Positions 36,684 through 45,814 of a stretch of DNA of 64,000 nucleotides are shown piece by piece; positions within the stretch are counted from its first letter, which is position 1, and each line of letters begins with the position of its first letter. The notes under the pieces were generated by a model that did not search any database, was not told where the DNA came from, and was given only the letters and a program-made list of their open reading frames with translations. Both the position numbers and the translations under genes were made by a program. This DNA is from Legionella waltersii. Lineage in GTDB: Bacteria > Pseudomonadota > Gammaproteobacteria > Legionellales > Legionellaceae. The stretch is taken from assembly GCF_001468085.1 (NCBI RefSeq), contig NZ_LNZB01000056.1:215045-279044 (forward strand). The letters run 5' to 3'.

Positions 36684-36714
36684 TGGAACAAGCGTATCAT
36701 TACCGCTTGTTCCA
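36684..36714 (+). terminator. Intrinsic terminator after the DUF945 gene
   Basis: A perfect 11-bp inverted repeat (TGGAACAAGCG, 36,684-36,694, with CGCTTGTTCCA, 36,704-36,714) and a 9-nt loop, 12 bases after the stop, followed by CTTTCCTTT. Confidence 0.75.
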
Positions 36715-36862
36715 CTTTCCTTTCAAAATGAATTTTATTGTTGCAAAGCTGTAAGAACTTAACTGAATTTATTGAATATTAACGTGGTTTTTATCGATCT
36801 ACCCTTGTTTCAGGGGGTTCTATTCGGTAATATACTGCTTTTAAAAGGAGGAGCTAATAATA

Positions 36863-37144
36863 ATGACAACAATCAGTAATGATGCAGGAGATACAACTGC
36901 TTCACTAGCCGAAAGCGTGACTCAGTCAGTACAAAAATATTTTTCAGAGCTTAAGGGGACTGATCCTGTTGACTTATACCAGTTCGTGCTTGAGGAGATT
37001 GAAACTCCTCTATTTCGCGCAGTGATGGAACATTGCAAATACAATCAATCTCGTGCTGCCATCATGCTGGGCATTAGTCGCGGAACGCTAAGAACCAAAT
37101 TACGACGTTATTTTGATGATAAATATGTCGGTACTAGAGATTAG
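36863..37144 (+). CDS. fis: DNA-binding protein Fis
   Basis: A 93-residue nucleoid protein. AGGAGG stands 11 bases upstream of the ATG. The C-terminal helix-turn-helix QSRAAIMLGISRGTLRTKLRRY is typical of Fis; the preceding helices PLFRAVMEHCKYN form the dimer. Legionella has several Fis paralogues; the location fits the one called fis1. It ends at a strong terminator. Confidence 0.93.
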   Translation: MTTISNDAGDTTASLAESVTQSVQKYFSELKGTDPVDLYQFVLEEIETPLFRAVMEHCKYNQSRAAIMLGISRGTLRTKLRRYFDDKYVGTRD

Positions 37145-37160
37145 TTAACATTTAAAAAGA

Positions 37161-37186
37161 AAAAAGGGGGCACATGCCCCCTTTTT
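37161..37186. terminator. Strong bidirectional terminator between fis and prs
   Basis: AAAAAGGGGGC-acat-GCCCCCTTTTT: an 11-bp stem with flanking A- and T-runs, between convergent genes, so it works in both directions. Confidence 0.92.
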
Positions 37187-37208
37187 CATTTGGGTTTATT
37201 AATTCGCT

Positions 37209-38156
37209 TTATTCAGCAAACATTGAACTTACAGACTCCTCCACGTTTACACGTTTTATCGCTTGGGCAAGCATATCGGCAAGACTAACCACACGAATTT
37301 TCTCGCATTGTTGTGCTTCTTCAGACAGAGGAATAGTATCAGTGACTACTACTTCATCAAGACTAGAGTGCTTGATGTTATTTACTGCAGGTCCAGATAA
37401 CACAGCGTGAGTAATATAAGCTCTTACGCTCTTAGCACCATTTTTCTTAAGCTCATGGGCAGCTGTACATAATGTACCTGCTGTATCAACAATGTCATCA
37501 ACAATAATACAATTCTTATCGGCAGGCTCTCCAATGATATGCATAACTTCCGACTTGTTGGGCCCACTACGACGTTTATCAATAATAGAAAGCTCTGCAT
37601 CGTTAAGTCTTTTAGCGACTGCTCTTGCTCTCACTACACCACCCACATCAGGAGATACTACCATGATATTATTTAGCTGTTTCTGGGTAATTTCTTCGAG
37701 TAACACTGGGGTTGCATAAACGTTATCAACAGGCATGTAGAAAAAACCTTGGATCTGATCAGCATGTAAATCAACAGTAAGAACCCGGCATATACCAACA
37801 GAAGCCATCATATCTGCAACAACTTTTGCTGTGATAGGAACTCTAGCTGAGCGAACTCGTCGATCTTGCCTTGCATAACCAAAGTATGGAACAACGGCCG
37901 TAATACGCCCCGCAGAAGAGCGCCTTAAGGCATCAGCCATGGTTAGCAATTCCATAAGGTTGTTATTGGCGGGTGCACAGGTTGATTGGAGAACAAATAC
38001 GTCCTTTCCACGAACATTTTCAAGGATTTCCACCATGGTTTCGCCATCGCTGAATGTACCTACAGTTGCCTTACCAATAGGGGTTTGCAGGTGAGAGGAA
38101 ATTTTGAGTGCTAATTCAGGGTTAGCATTCCCTGTAAATATCATCATTGTTGACAT
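37209..38156 (-). CDS. prs: Ribose-phosphate pyrophosphokinase (PRPP synthetase) Prs
   Basis: A 315-residue cytoplasmic enzyme making PRPP from ribose 5-phosphate and ATP. It has the ATP-binding [26 protein letters not shown] flexible region, [11 protein letters not shown] (metal), [19 protein letters not shown] and the PRPP loop [13 protein letters not shown]. It lies downstream of tRNA-Gln and lolB on the same strand; ispE, which separates lolB and prs in many gammaproteobacteria, is absent. Confidence 0.97.
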   Translation of the reverse strand: MSTMMIFTGNANPELALKISSHLQTPIGKATVGTFSDGETMVEILENVRGKDVFVLQSTCAPANNNLMELLTMADALRRSSAGRITAVVPYFGYARQDRRVRSARVPITAKVVADMMASVGICRVLTVDLHADQIQGFFYMPVDNVYATPVLLEEITQKQLNNIMVVSPDVGGVVRARAVAKRLNDAELSIIDKRRSGPNKSEVMHIIGEPADKNCIIVDDIVDTAGTLCTAAHELKKNGAKSVRAYITHAVLSGPAVNNIKHSSLDEVVVTDTIPLSEEAQQCEKIRVVSLADMLAQAIKRVNVEESVSSMFAE

Positions 38157-38334
38157 GTGTAAGAAGCCTTAGATTTAGTTAATCAGTTAACTTAAACACA
38201 TAGCAGAAGACAGCCAAAAAGATATTATTATTATTTAAGCGATACGATGTCCGCATCCTTCCAGGGTATCTTCTGCCGTCTGTTTACTTGTACCTAGATT
38301 CAACATTATATTCTAGATTGAATCAACAAGAAAG

Positions 38335-38409
38335 TGGCAGGGGTGCTAGGATTCGAACCTAGGTATGCAGGGATCAAAACCCTGTGCCTTACCGCTTGGC
38401 GACACCCCT
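38335..38409 (-). tRNA. tRNA-Gln (anticodon TTG)
   Basis: Read on the minus strand: acceptor AGGGGTG pairs with CACCCCT, anticodon stem CAGGG/CCCTG with loop TTTTGAT (anticodon TTG), T arm GGTTCGAATCC, and encoded G-CCA at the end. Located between lolB and prs, a common gammaproteobacterial place. Confidence 0.96.
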
Positions 38410-38532
38410 AAATTGTAGATTCTTATACATCCATGATTTAAATTCGTGTACATCCCTTTAATGTGTTGCGTATTTTGCAGTGGTTTTGGATTGATGTCAA
38501 CTTTAGACTGCAAAAATTTATGAACTTTATTT

Positions 38533-38562
38533 ACCCAGATTGGAGGAGGTCACAATCTGGGT
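38533..38562. terminator. Hairpin downstream of lolB
   Basis: ACCCAGATTG (38,533-38,542) and CAATCTGGGT (38,553-38,562) form a perfect 10-bp stem, 11 bases past the lolB stop. There is no good T-run on the lolB strand, so it may stabilise the 3' end rather than terminate fully. Confidence 0.6.
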
Positions 38563-38572
38563 TTCAAGAGTA

Positions 38573-39172
38573 TTAGACTAACCAGTTTTTGATCACTACT
38601 TTTACCATGACTCCATTGCCTTCTAAGCGAATCATGCTTGGTAGGTCAATACCTTTCACTGAAGTGTATTTGGTAAAGTCGATGGTATATCCAGCTTGTT
38701 TTAACTGAATAAGATGATTATAGGTATCATGTTTTTCAGATTGTACACCACCAGGTGCGGGTAATCCTCTTACCCAATAATAAAGATTGTTAACGGGTAA
38801 TCTAATTCCTGTTTGTTTTAATAAAAGCTCTTCTGCGTTTGAAGAGGTTGAGGTTTTTGGTCCATCTTGGAAGGTGATCGTACCGCCTTGTCTACTGATA
38901 AGAACACTGCCTCCGCCCAATGGCCCCATTAATCGTAAAGTATAAGAGCTAGCACCACGTTGTACCCAATTCATTGTGGCTGACCAACCTTTGGATTTTG
39001 TTTTGGCCGCCATTGCGCCCTTTATTTCCCATGAGGATACAGTGGAAGTTTCTTTTTTTCGCTCTTCTAAAGGCATCACTTTGTTAACAGGATCTTGTTC
39101 TGCAGGTCTAGGGGGGGCACAAGCCGTTAAAAAACAAATTGATACAATCAGTAAACGTTTCATTGCATTCAT
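38573..39172 (-). CDS. lolB: Outer-membrane lipoprotein receptor LolB
   Basis: A 199-residue lipoprotein with signal peptide and lipobox ([10 protein letters not shown], Cys at about 18). LolB receives lipoproteins from LolA and inserts them into the outer membrane. The segment [22 protein letters not shown] and the C-terminal [21 protein letters not shown] fit the family. GAGG lies 6 bases before the ATG. Placement beside tRNA-Gln and prs supports the call. Confidence 0.88.
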   Translation of the reverse strand: MNAMKRLLIVSICFLTACAPPRPAEQDPVNKVMPLEERKKETSTVSSWEIKGAMAAKTKSKGWSATMNWVQRGASSYTLRLMGPLGGGSVLISRQGGTITFQDGPKTSTSSNAEELLLKQTGIRLPVNNLYYWVRGLPAPGGVQSEKHDTYNHLIQLKQAGYTIDFTKYTSVKGIDLPSMIRLEGNGVMVKVVIKNWLV

Positions 39173-39253
39173 TGCTCACCTCAATTCCGTTTTTGTAGTT
39201 TTTCAATTTACAATACGCTAGACTGCTCTTATATGCAATTGATACTTAAAGAC

Positions 39254-39739
39254 ATGAAACAAAAAGCAATCTACCCAGGTACCTTTGACCCAGTCACGAA
39301 TGGGCATGTTGATATTATTACTCGGGCCAGTCGTATTTTCCCTGAATTAATTGTAGCGGTAGCCAGTAATCGGGTTAAAAAACCATTTTTAGGCTTAGAT
39401 ACCAGAATAAAGTTATTAGAGGAGTCTGTTGGACATCTACCTGGAGTGAGGGTTGTAGGGTTTGATATTTTGCTTATAGATTTCGTAGAGCAGCAGCAAG
39501 CGGGAATTATACTTAGGGGACTTAGGGCTGTTTCTGATTTTGAGTATGAATTTCAGTTAGCAGGCATGAATCGAAAATTGTCTAAAAAGGTCGAAACATT
39601 GTTTCTTACGCCTTCAGAGCACTTGATGTTTATCTCGTCTTCATTGGTTAGGGAAATTGCGTCATTGAATGGTGATGTTTCTCAGTTCGTCCCTCCTGGA
39701 GTAGTCAAAGAATTACTGAAGAGACAGCATGAGCGATAA
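39254..39739 (+). CDS. coaD: Phosphopantetheine adenylyltransferase CoaD
   Basis: A 161-residue enzyme of coenzyme A synthesis. I take the ATG at 39,254 ([21 protein letters not shown]), the position used in the family, over the ATG at 39,233. TNGH is the nucleotidyltransferase HxGH-type motif and ISSSLVREI the C-terminal signature. It overlaps the start of ggt by 11 bases. Confidence 0.95.
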   Translation: MKQKAIYPGTFDPVTNGHVDIITRASRIFPELIVAVASNRVKKPFLGLDTRIKLLEESVGHLPGVRVVGFDILLIDFVEQQQAGIILRGLRAVSDFEYEFQLAGMNRKLSKKVETLFLTPSEHLMFISSSLVREIASLNGDVSQFVPPGVVKELLKRQHER

Positions 39740-41456
39740 ATCTAGATGCCTTTTTTGGTCGCTATTTTTTATTCTTGGCATCAATTATTCTTATGCTGAT
39801 CAACTTCCTTCCCACCCAGATGGATATGCAGTTGCAAGCGCACATCCATTAGCAACCAATGCTGGTTTAGAGATTCTAGCGGCAGGAGGAAATGCCTTTG
39901 ATGCAGCTATCGCTGTTGCTGCTACTTTAGGCGTTGTAGAACCCTATCATTCAGGATTAGGCGGTGGCAGTTTTTGGTTATTGCATCATGCAAAAGATGG
40001 ATCAAATCAATTCCTTGATGCTAGAGAGGTTGCACCTTTAGCTGCCAAAAGAGACATGTATCTGGGCTCTGATGGTGAAATTATCGAAGGCAAATCCTTG
40101 AATGGAGGATTGGCTGCAGCAATTCCAGGTCAACCAGCTGCTTTGGTTTATCTTGCAAAACATTATGGTCGTTTACCTTTAACTAAAACTTTAGCTCCAG
40201 CCATTCAATTAGCTCGTGAAGGATTTCCAGTGGATCCTCAATTCAGGTATTTTTCAACCATGGATGATCGCTTGCAATATTTGCAAAAATACCCCGCTAC
40301 TGCAGCCATTTTTTTAAAAAATGGTCAAGCAATGAGGATTGGAGATAAGTTAGTTCAAAAAGATTTAGCAAAGACCCTAACATTAATTGCTGAAAAAGGA
40401 GAAGCTGGGTTTTATTCTGGAGAAGTGGCTAAAAAATTAGTACATGGAGTAAATCGCGCCGGTGGAATATGGACTTTGGACGATTTATCCAAATACCAAA
40501 TTAAGATTAGAGAGCCATTGGTTAGCGCGTATCATAACATGTTAATCATTACCGCACCTCCACCTTCAGCTGGGGGAGTAGCTTTAGTAACGATGTTAAA
40601 TATTTTATCTAAATTTCCTTTATCAACGATGACAAAAATTGAGTGGATCCATTACGTTACTGAGTCCATGAAATTAGCGTTTTGGCAACGAGCACAATTT
40701 TTAGGGGATCCTGATTTTGTTCAAATCCCCATGGATAAATTAACTTCCTACGACAATGCTACGATGTTAAGCCAGTTAATTTCGCCTAAAAAGGCCATTG
40801 ACAGCAAAGTATTACAAGGTTCCTCCTCAAAATCCTCCGATGCTTCTAACACTACCCATCTATCCGTTATTGATGCAGATGGAAATCGTGTAGCTGCAAC
40901 AATGACGATTAATTATATTTTTGGCTCTAGTGTAGTCGCAGAGGGAACAGGTGTCCTATTGAATGATGAAATGGATGATTTTTCATCAAAAGTAGGTTCT
41001 CAAAATGTATTCGGTCTTGTCGGAAGTGAGTCTAATTGCATAGCGCCTGGAAAGCGACCAGTTTCAAGCATGACTCCAACCTTTTTGGAGATGCCAGGAA
41101 GAACGGCCGTATTAGGAACCCCAGGGGGTAGCCGAATTCCTACCATGGTATTGATTGCATCTTTAATGTTTTATGAAGGTTATGGAGCCATTACTATGGT
41201 TTCAACAATGCGATTTCATCATCAGTATTTACCGGATGAGTTGGTGTATGAGCCCGACACATTCACGCACTCTATAAAGGAAGGTTTAAGTGCTTTAGGG
41301 CATCATTTAAAGGAATTGCAACAGTATTATGGTGATATGCAAGCAATAACCTGGGACAGAACAAATAACCTACTCACGGCAGCATCTGATCCACGTCATA
41401 TAGGAATGGCCATTAAGGTAGAGAAGCGTTCTGAAGGTTATGGTGTGAAGCATTGA
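39729..41456 (+). CDS. ggt: Gamma-glutamyltransferase (periplasmic or secreted)
   Basis: A 575-residue Ntn-hydrolase precursor with signal peptide ([19 protein letters not shown]). Autocleavage would occur before Thr375 in [13 protein letters not shown], giving the small subunit with the nucleophile. Other sites are [19 protein letters not shown] and GGSRIPTMV. It cleaves glutathione and transfers gamma-glutamyl groups. The start overlaps the coaD end by 11 bases. Confidence 0.93.
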   Translation: MSDKSRCLFWSLFFILGINYSYADQLPSHPDGYAVASAHPLATNAGLEILAAGGNAFDAAIAVAATLGVVEPYHSGLGGGSFWLLHHAKDGSNQFLDAREVAPLAAKRDMYLGSDGEIIEGKSLNGGLAAAIPGQPAALVYLAKHYGRLPLTKTLAPAIQLAREGFPVDPQFRYFSTMDDRLQYLQKYPATAAIFLKNGQAMRIGDKLVQKDLAKTLTLIAEKGEAGFYSGEVAKKLVHGVNRAGGIWTLDDLSKYQIKIREPLVSAYHNMLIITAPPPSAGGVALVTMLNILSKFPLSTMTKIEWIHYVTESMKLAFWQRAQFLGDPDFVQIPMDKLTSYDNATMLSQLISPKKAIDSKVLQGSSSKSSDASNTTHLSVIDADGNRVAATMTINYIFGSSVVAEGTGVLLNDEMDDFSSKVGSQNVFGLVGSESNCIAPGKRPVSSMTPTFLEMPGRTAVLGTPGGSRIPTMVLIASLMFYEGYGAITMVSTMRFHHQYLPDELVYEPDTFTHSIKEGLSALGHHLKELQQYYGDMQAITWDRTNNLLTAASDPRHIGMAIKVEKRSEGYGVKH

Positions 41457-41489
41457 TGGGTGGACTGAGCAATGACATTAAGTTAAGGA

Positions 41490-41541
41490 CGCTGCTTTCC
41501 CTCGCAAGTGGGAACTCTCCAGAAACTGGTGTGATGCAGCG
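41490..41541. other. Possible three-way-junction structure in an intergenic gap
   Basis: Nested inverted repeats: outer CGCTGC/GCAGCG (41,490-41,495 and 41,536-41,541), inner TTCCC/GGGAA (41,497-41,501 and 41,510-41,514) and CCAG/CTGG (41,519-41,522 and 41,526-41,529). It lies between the convergent ggt and plsC genes. It could be a terminator-like element or a structured RNA; no known family is recognised. Confidence 0.35.
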
Positions 41542-41559
41542 AGCCCTACAGAATTTTCC

Positions 41560-42297
41560 TTAGCCTGCCTCTTCTCCAATTAAGCATTTGATTGCGGCAT
41601 AAGTTTTGGCAATTAACTCGTCTTTATTTGCAATAGTGTATTCCGCAGCATCAATGGGAAGGCCAACGTGAATTTCAGCTTTTTGATTTAAATGAATATT
41701 AAAAGTGCGGGCGGGTAAAATATTAAAAGCTCCTCGGATTCCGATAGGGATAATCGTCGCTTTGGACTCTATGGCTGTGATAAATCCTCCTTTTTTAAAT
41801 GGAGTTAACTTTCCATCTTTTGAACGTGTACCTTCAGGAGCTATCCAGAGAATGATGCCACTTTCCATTAGCTTTTTTGCATATTCTAAGTCTTTGATTG
41901 CTTGATAACGATTTTTTCTATCAACGAAAGGGAATTCAGAGGCGACCATTCCTTTGCCTAATAATGGAATTTTGGAAAGTTCTTTTTTAGCCAACATACG
42001 AATTGAATGATTTGGAAATACTTTAAAACCAAGTGGTATATCATAGGCGCTTGAATGATTACACATGAGGATAGTTGGTTTTCCCGGCACTGGCTGAACG
42101 TTATGTGGATTGATCACTGTGTAGTGTACTTTGACTTTGTTCAGTAGCCTGTCGATCCATTGGTGAATCACTTTATCCACCCAAGGTCTTGTTGGAGTGC
42201 TAAAAACGTATTTTAAAATTGATTTAGTACTCGCTATCCCTGTGTAAAAAAACAAACAGAGAGTTATCCAAAGCGTTCTTAAGCGATTAATCTTCAT
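41560..42297 (-). CDS. 1-acyl-sn-glycerol-3-phosphate acyltransferase (PlsC family)
   Basis: A 245-residue enzyme of phospholipid synthesis with one N-terminal membrane segment (LWITLCLFFYTGIAS). The four acyltransferase blocks are present: NHSSAYDIP (HX4D), FPFVDRKNRYQAI, PEGTRSKDGKLTPFKKGG and IPIGIRG. Several PlsC paralogues occur in Legionella, so I leave the gene unnamed. Confidence 0.88.
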   Translation of the reverse strand: MKINRLRTLWITLCLFFYTGIASTKSILKYVFSTPTRPWVDKVIHQWIDRLLNKVKVHYTVINPHNVQPVPGKPTILMCNHSSAYDIPLGFKVFPNHSIRMLAKKELSKIPLLGKGMVASEFPFVDRKNRYQAIKDLEYAKKLMESGIILWIAPEGTRSKDGKLTPFKKGGFITAIESKATIIPIGIRGAFNILPARTFNIHLNQKAEIHVGLPIDAAEYTIANKDELIAKTYAAIKCLIGEEAG

Positions 42298-42367
42298 TGT
42301 TCTATGAGTTGTTAGTCACGGAGAGGCATCATACATCAAGTCGAAGAAGTATGAAAAGCCTCAAGGG

Positions 42368-44392
42368 TCAGAATAAACCGAATAGATTACTTAAGCTTTT
42401 GGCTTTAACCTGTGGAGCAGCATGAATATTGAAGCCCACCGACATGAAGAGCTCTTCATTCCATCGTTCCTTTTGCCAATCGATGTACTTTGCATGCTGT
42501 AAATAGTCAAGACTATCAATGTCCTGGATAACCTGGAATCGAGCCTCATTTTTAGTGAGTTCATAATATTTGAGTTTATAATATAAGTTGGTTGGTACAG
42601 TTTCGTGGGCTTTTTGGAATAATGGTAATGCAGCTTTTTCATCTTCATAGAAAAATAAACGTATGTCTGCTTGTAAATAGTAGATTCTTCCAAGGGCCAA
42701 TTTGATCTGAGGTGATTTATCTCCGAAATTTAGTTTCTCAAAGGTTTCTAGGTTAAGTAATAAGAGTTGCAAATACTTTTCCTTTTCTTTTACGATGGCA
42801 GGTCGACTTCTAAAATCACTGGTAAAATTAAGTGGTACTCTCACTTTTTCAATAAGGCAATCGATAGCCCGCAGACGCACATCATTTCCCGTCTTTTTTA
42901 GATCAGGAGATTGATTAAAAAACTGGTTCTCCTTGATGAATTGAAGCAACTTTGCTAAATCTGGTAGGCTAGCCTCTTTAACGTTAGGGTGCTCTTTAAT
43001 ATCTACCTCTAGTAAGGATTGTACATAAGTGTTCATGGTTGCTCGAAGGGGATTGTCTTCTGGTGACAATTTGGCGATTTGTCTAGCAAAATGCAATGCT
43101 TGTTCAGCCAGTTGTCTCGCCTCTTCAGTATTTGAGCGAACAAGGTTGGACTTGAGTTTTTTCTCTGTAGTTTCCAATTCTGTTTCATAGTGTTCAAGTA
43201 AAATGCCTAAATCAGTACTATTAAATTGAAACTCAGGGTTTTTCTCATAGAGCTCTCTAGCATGCTCTAGTCTTTTGTGCTTAATATCCTCCTTAAATTG
43301 GTACGTTATCCATTCCTTTTTCAATGTCATGTCATTCATGAGTGAATCATGTTCTAAAATCGAATCATCTAAGTTTACCGCATGAGTCAGTAAAGGAAGT
43401 AAATTGTTTCCGGTGAAAATCTTAGTCAACACCCATTTATTTTTTTCCTTCCTCGCATCTTCTAAGTAGGATTTAGCGAGCTCATGACGAAGTTTGGGTT
43501 TGGCTTTTAGGTATCTGAGCTGTTCATCTTTACTGAAATTTTCCTTAAGTGCCTCTATAACAAATAGTTGATCTTGGGTGGAAGGTGATTGAGATAACTT
43601 ATCCATCAACTCGATACTTTTCTCTAGTGCGTTTTGATCATCCAATGCAATGTAGTAGTTAATAAATCCTTGCTTATAGCGATCTGTTACTGAATCTGAC
43701 CACATCAAGGCACGTTCAAATTGAGCTCTGCTTGCTAAATAATCAGCATACGCTTCAGCGTATTTGCTGCCAGCGAAAAAATACGCATGGGCTGGATATA
43801 AAAATTTATCATACAGTGAGTGCGTTGAATCACGAATAAGTTCAGCATTTTGAGGATCCAAAGTAGGTATTAGGCTCAGTAGCTCATTTTGGAGAAATCC
43901 ATCGCCAAAGCGATAATTTTGTTGGCGATAATTTAAATAAGGAGCAATCTCTGTAGAGTGGGCATAAAAATAGGTAATGAATTGATGCTGCAACTCTGTA
44001 GTGGTCTGATCATTTCGTTTCTTTAGCAACGAGTCCATAAATGATTTGGAGATAAGCGGAGGATTAAATTGTGCAAAATCCTCAGATTTAAATCCGTGCA
44101 AGTAGCCAATGTAAGCCACTTTAGCTAAAGTAAAGTCCACCTTTTTGGGATGACAGTGGTTTTCAAATCCAAGCCATCCTTTAAATCGTTGAAATAAGGA
44201 TTGTAACCAGCTAACCCTATAGATTTGCACTCCGTCAGTATACAACTGCTCTTTAGGATGGCCAGCAATGGAATGCCAAAAGGATTGATAATCCTCTTCA
44301 TCCATATCGTATATAATAAAATCAGGAAGGTAGACTGTTCCTTCATGGATGAAGTTCTTAAGGGAGTGGCCATTGACGCGTAAACGAAACAT
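42368..44392 (-). CDS. Large helical-repeat protein of unknown function
   Basis: A 674-residue soluble protein, no signal peptide. From about residue 230 it is almost wholly helical with TPR-like spacing (RAQFERALMWSDSVTDRYKQGFINYYIAL, ALGRIYYLQADIRLFFYEDEKAALPLF). The N-terminal 120 residues (FIIYDMDEEDYQSFWHSIAG, WLQSLFQRFKGWLG) look like a separate domain. The C terminus (KAKSLSNLFGLF) is short and hydrophobic. I do not recognise a family. It could be a Legionella-specific scaffold or a Dot/Icm substrate; nothing in the sequence decides this. Confidence 0.55.
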   Translation of the reverse strand: MFRLRVNGHSLKNFIHEGTVYLPDFIIYDMDEEDYQSFWHSIAGHPKEQLYTDGVQIYRVSWLQSLFQRFKGWLGFENHCHPKKVDFTLAKVAYIGYLHGFKSEDFAQFNPPLISKSFMDSLLKKRNDQTTTELQHQFITYFYAHSTEIAPYLNYRQQNYRFGDGFLQNELLSLIPTLDPQNAELIRDSTHSLYDKFLYPAHAYFFAGSKYAEAYADYLASRAQFERALMWSDSVTDRYKQGFINYYIALDDQNALEKSIELMDKLSQSPSTQDQLFVIEALKENFSKDEQLRYLKAKPKLRHELAKSYLEDARKEKNKWVLTKIFTGNNLLPLLTHAVNLDDSILEHDSLMNDMTLKKEWITYQFKEDIKHKRLEHARELYEKNPEFQFNSTDLGILLEHYETELETTEKKLKSNLVRSNTEEARQLAEQALHFARQIAKLSPEDNPLRATMNTYVQSLLEVDIKEHPNVKEASLPDLAKLLQFIKENQFFNQSPDLKKTGNDVRLRAIDCLIEKVRVPLNFTSDFRSRPAIVKEKEKYLQLLLLNLETFEKLNFGDKSPQIKLALGRIYYLQADIRLFFYEDEKAALPLFQKAHETVPTNLYYKLKYYELTKNEARFQVIQDIDSLDYLQHAKYIDWQKERWNEELFMSVGFNIHAAPQVKAKSLSNLFGLF

Positions 44393-44511
44393 GAATTCAA
44401 TCCGTGCAAAAATGCGTGAGGCATTATATCCATAGGTTGGCCTATGTTCAATTAGTGATTACTTTGAGATTTAGTGGCTCATCTAAGCCATAAAAATTTT
44501 ACCGCCACATG

Positions 44512-44541
44512 AAAAAAGTCCTGTTTAAAGAGGGGCAGGAC
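44512..44541 (-). terminator. Intrinsic terminator of mutM
   Basis: On the minus strand GTCCTG and CAGGAC (44,541-44,536 and 44,523-44,518) form a stem followed by TTTTTT (44,517-44,512), 68 bases after the mutM stop. A wider repeat TGGCTCA/TGAGCCA surrounds it. Confidence 0.75.
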
Positions 44542-44608
44542 ATCTGAGCCAATGACAGTCAAAAAAAATCGATATGTTCACTTAGTGATTATGTTGATGT
44601 CTAAATGT

Positions 44609-45436
44609 TTATTTATTCGTAAGGACTTGGCAACTAGGACAAAAAGCGGATTGACGACCTCCGATAGTGATTGAATCGATTGGTGTGTTGCATTGATAGC
44701 AAGATTTATTTTTTCGCCCGTACACGTTCAAAGACAAATAAAAGTACCCTGGTTTTCCATCCGAACCATAAAAATCTCGCAGGGTTGTCCCGCCACGTTG
44801 AATAGCCTGTTCAAGAACAGTTTTGATTTGAGAAACTAATAGGTCTGCCATTTCTTGATTAAGGTTTTTGGCTGGTGTTGCTGGATGAATCTTGGCAAGA
44901 AATAGACTCTCTGACGCGTAAATATTTCCGACGCCAACCACTATTTGGCTATCCATAATAAACGCTTTAATAGGTTTTGATTTTTTTTGGATTTTTTGCA
45001 TTAAATAGTCACTATTAAAGTCCTGAGATAGGGGCTCAGGGCCTAAGTGAGTTAGGAGAGGGTGATTAAACGGATCGCTTTCAACATAGACTATCATTCC
45101 AAATCGCCTGGGATCACAATACCTAAGAACTGTTCCATCATTCAGTTTAAAATCAACATGATCGTGTTTGTTAGCAAGAGCGTTTGTTTGAACAATTCTT
45201 AAATGACCAGACATACCAAGATGAATAAGCACATAGCCTTCGTTCAAATAAATAAGAATATATTTGGCTCTACGGCTAAGCTTGGTGATTAGTTTGCCTT
45301 CACACATCTTTTTGAAATCACCAGGAATGGGTATTCTTAGTCTTGGATTACGAACAACTACTTCGCAAATTCGCTGATCGATAAGGTACGGTGCTATTCC
45401 TTGCTTAGTCGTTTCTACTTCAGGTAATTCAGGCAT
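44609..45436 (-). CDS. mutM: Formamidopyrimidine-DNA glycosylase MutM (Fpg)
   Basis: A 275-residue base-excision-repair enzyme. The mature N-terminal Pro and Glu are in MPELPEVETTKQGI; the lesion loop and helix-two-turn-helix (VGVGNIYASESLF) and a C-terminal zinc finger (CYQCNTP, FCPSC) are present. It removes 8-oxoguanine. It overlaps the end of the upstream membrane-protein gene by one base (TAATG). Confidence 0.96.
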   Translation of the reverse strand: MPELPEVETTKQGIAPYLIDQRICEVVVRNPRLRIPIPGDFKKMCEGKLITKLSRRAKYILIYLNEGYVLIHLGMSGHLRIVQTNALANKHDHVDFKLNDGTVLRYCDPRRFGMIVYVESDPFNHPLLTHLGPEPLSQDFNSDYLMQKIQKKSKPIKAFIMDSQIVVGVGNIYASESLFLAKIHPATPAKNLNQEMADLLVSQIKTVLEQAIQRGGTTLRDFYGSDGKPGYFYLSLNVYGRKNKSCYQCNTPIDSITIGGRQSAFCPSCQVLTNK

Positions 45437-45699
45437 TACTTCTTATCATCATGCTCAATGATTCGACCTTGCTCTTGTTGATCAGGCTTAGGAGAAGGAA
45501 AGAAATACTCTTTAGCCATCATACCTACCCAGAGAGCGCCGCCGATAATTAGACCCCAGATAGCCACATAAAAGAACATGAATAGCAATGCTATGACAAT
45601 AGCAATTCCAACGCCAATCACAACAAAGGGTATTATGTTTTCTATAAATTTTTGAACTTTATCACTCACTGTATTATCCTGTTTCAATGAATTATTCAT
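45436..45699 (-). CDS. Small membrane protein of unknown function
   Basis: An 87-residue protein with two hydrophobic segments (IIPFVVIGVGIAIVIALLFMFFYVAIWGLIIGGALW), a charged N-terminal stretch and a charged, Gln-rich C-terminal tail. It is directly upstream of mutM and coupled to it by TAATG overlap. I do not recognise the family. Confidence 0.6.
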   Translation of the reverse strand: MNNSLKQDNTVSDKVQKFIENIIPFVVIGVGIAIVIALLFMFFYVAIWGLIIGGALWVGMMAKEYFFPSPKPDQQEQGRIIEHDDKK

Positions 45700-45814
45700 T
45701 TAATTATTATCTACATCGAGAAATGATGCAATGTAATCAGAAAAAATGTGTTATGATTAAACTAAATGGATATTTACTTGTAGTTCTAAATGTTGTGAAT
45801 TTTTTGGAGGCATC

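Noticed and set aside
44474..44554. TGGCTCA/TGAGCCA repeat as an insertion element
   Set aside because: The arms are only 7 bp, no target duplication is seen, and an ordinary terminator lies inside.
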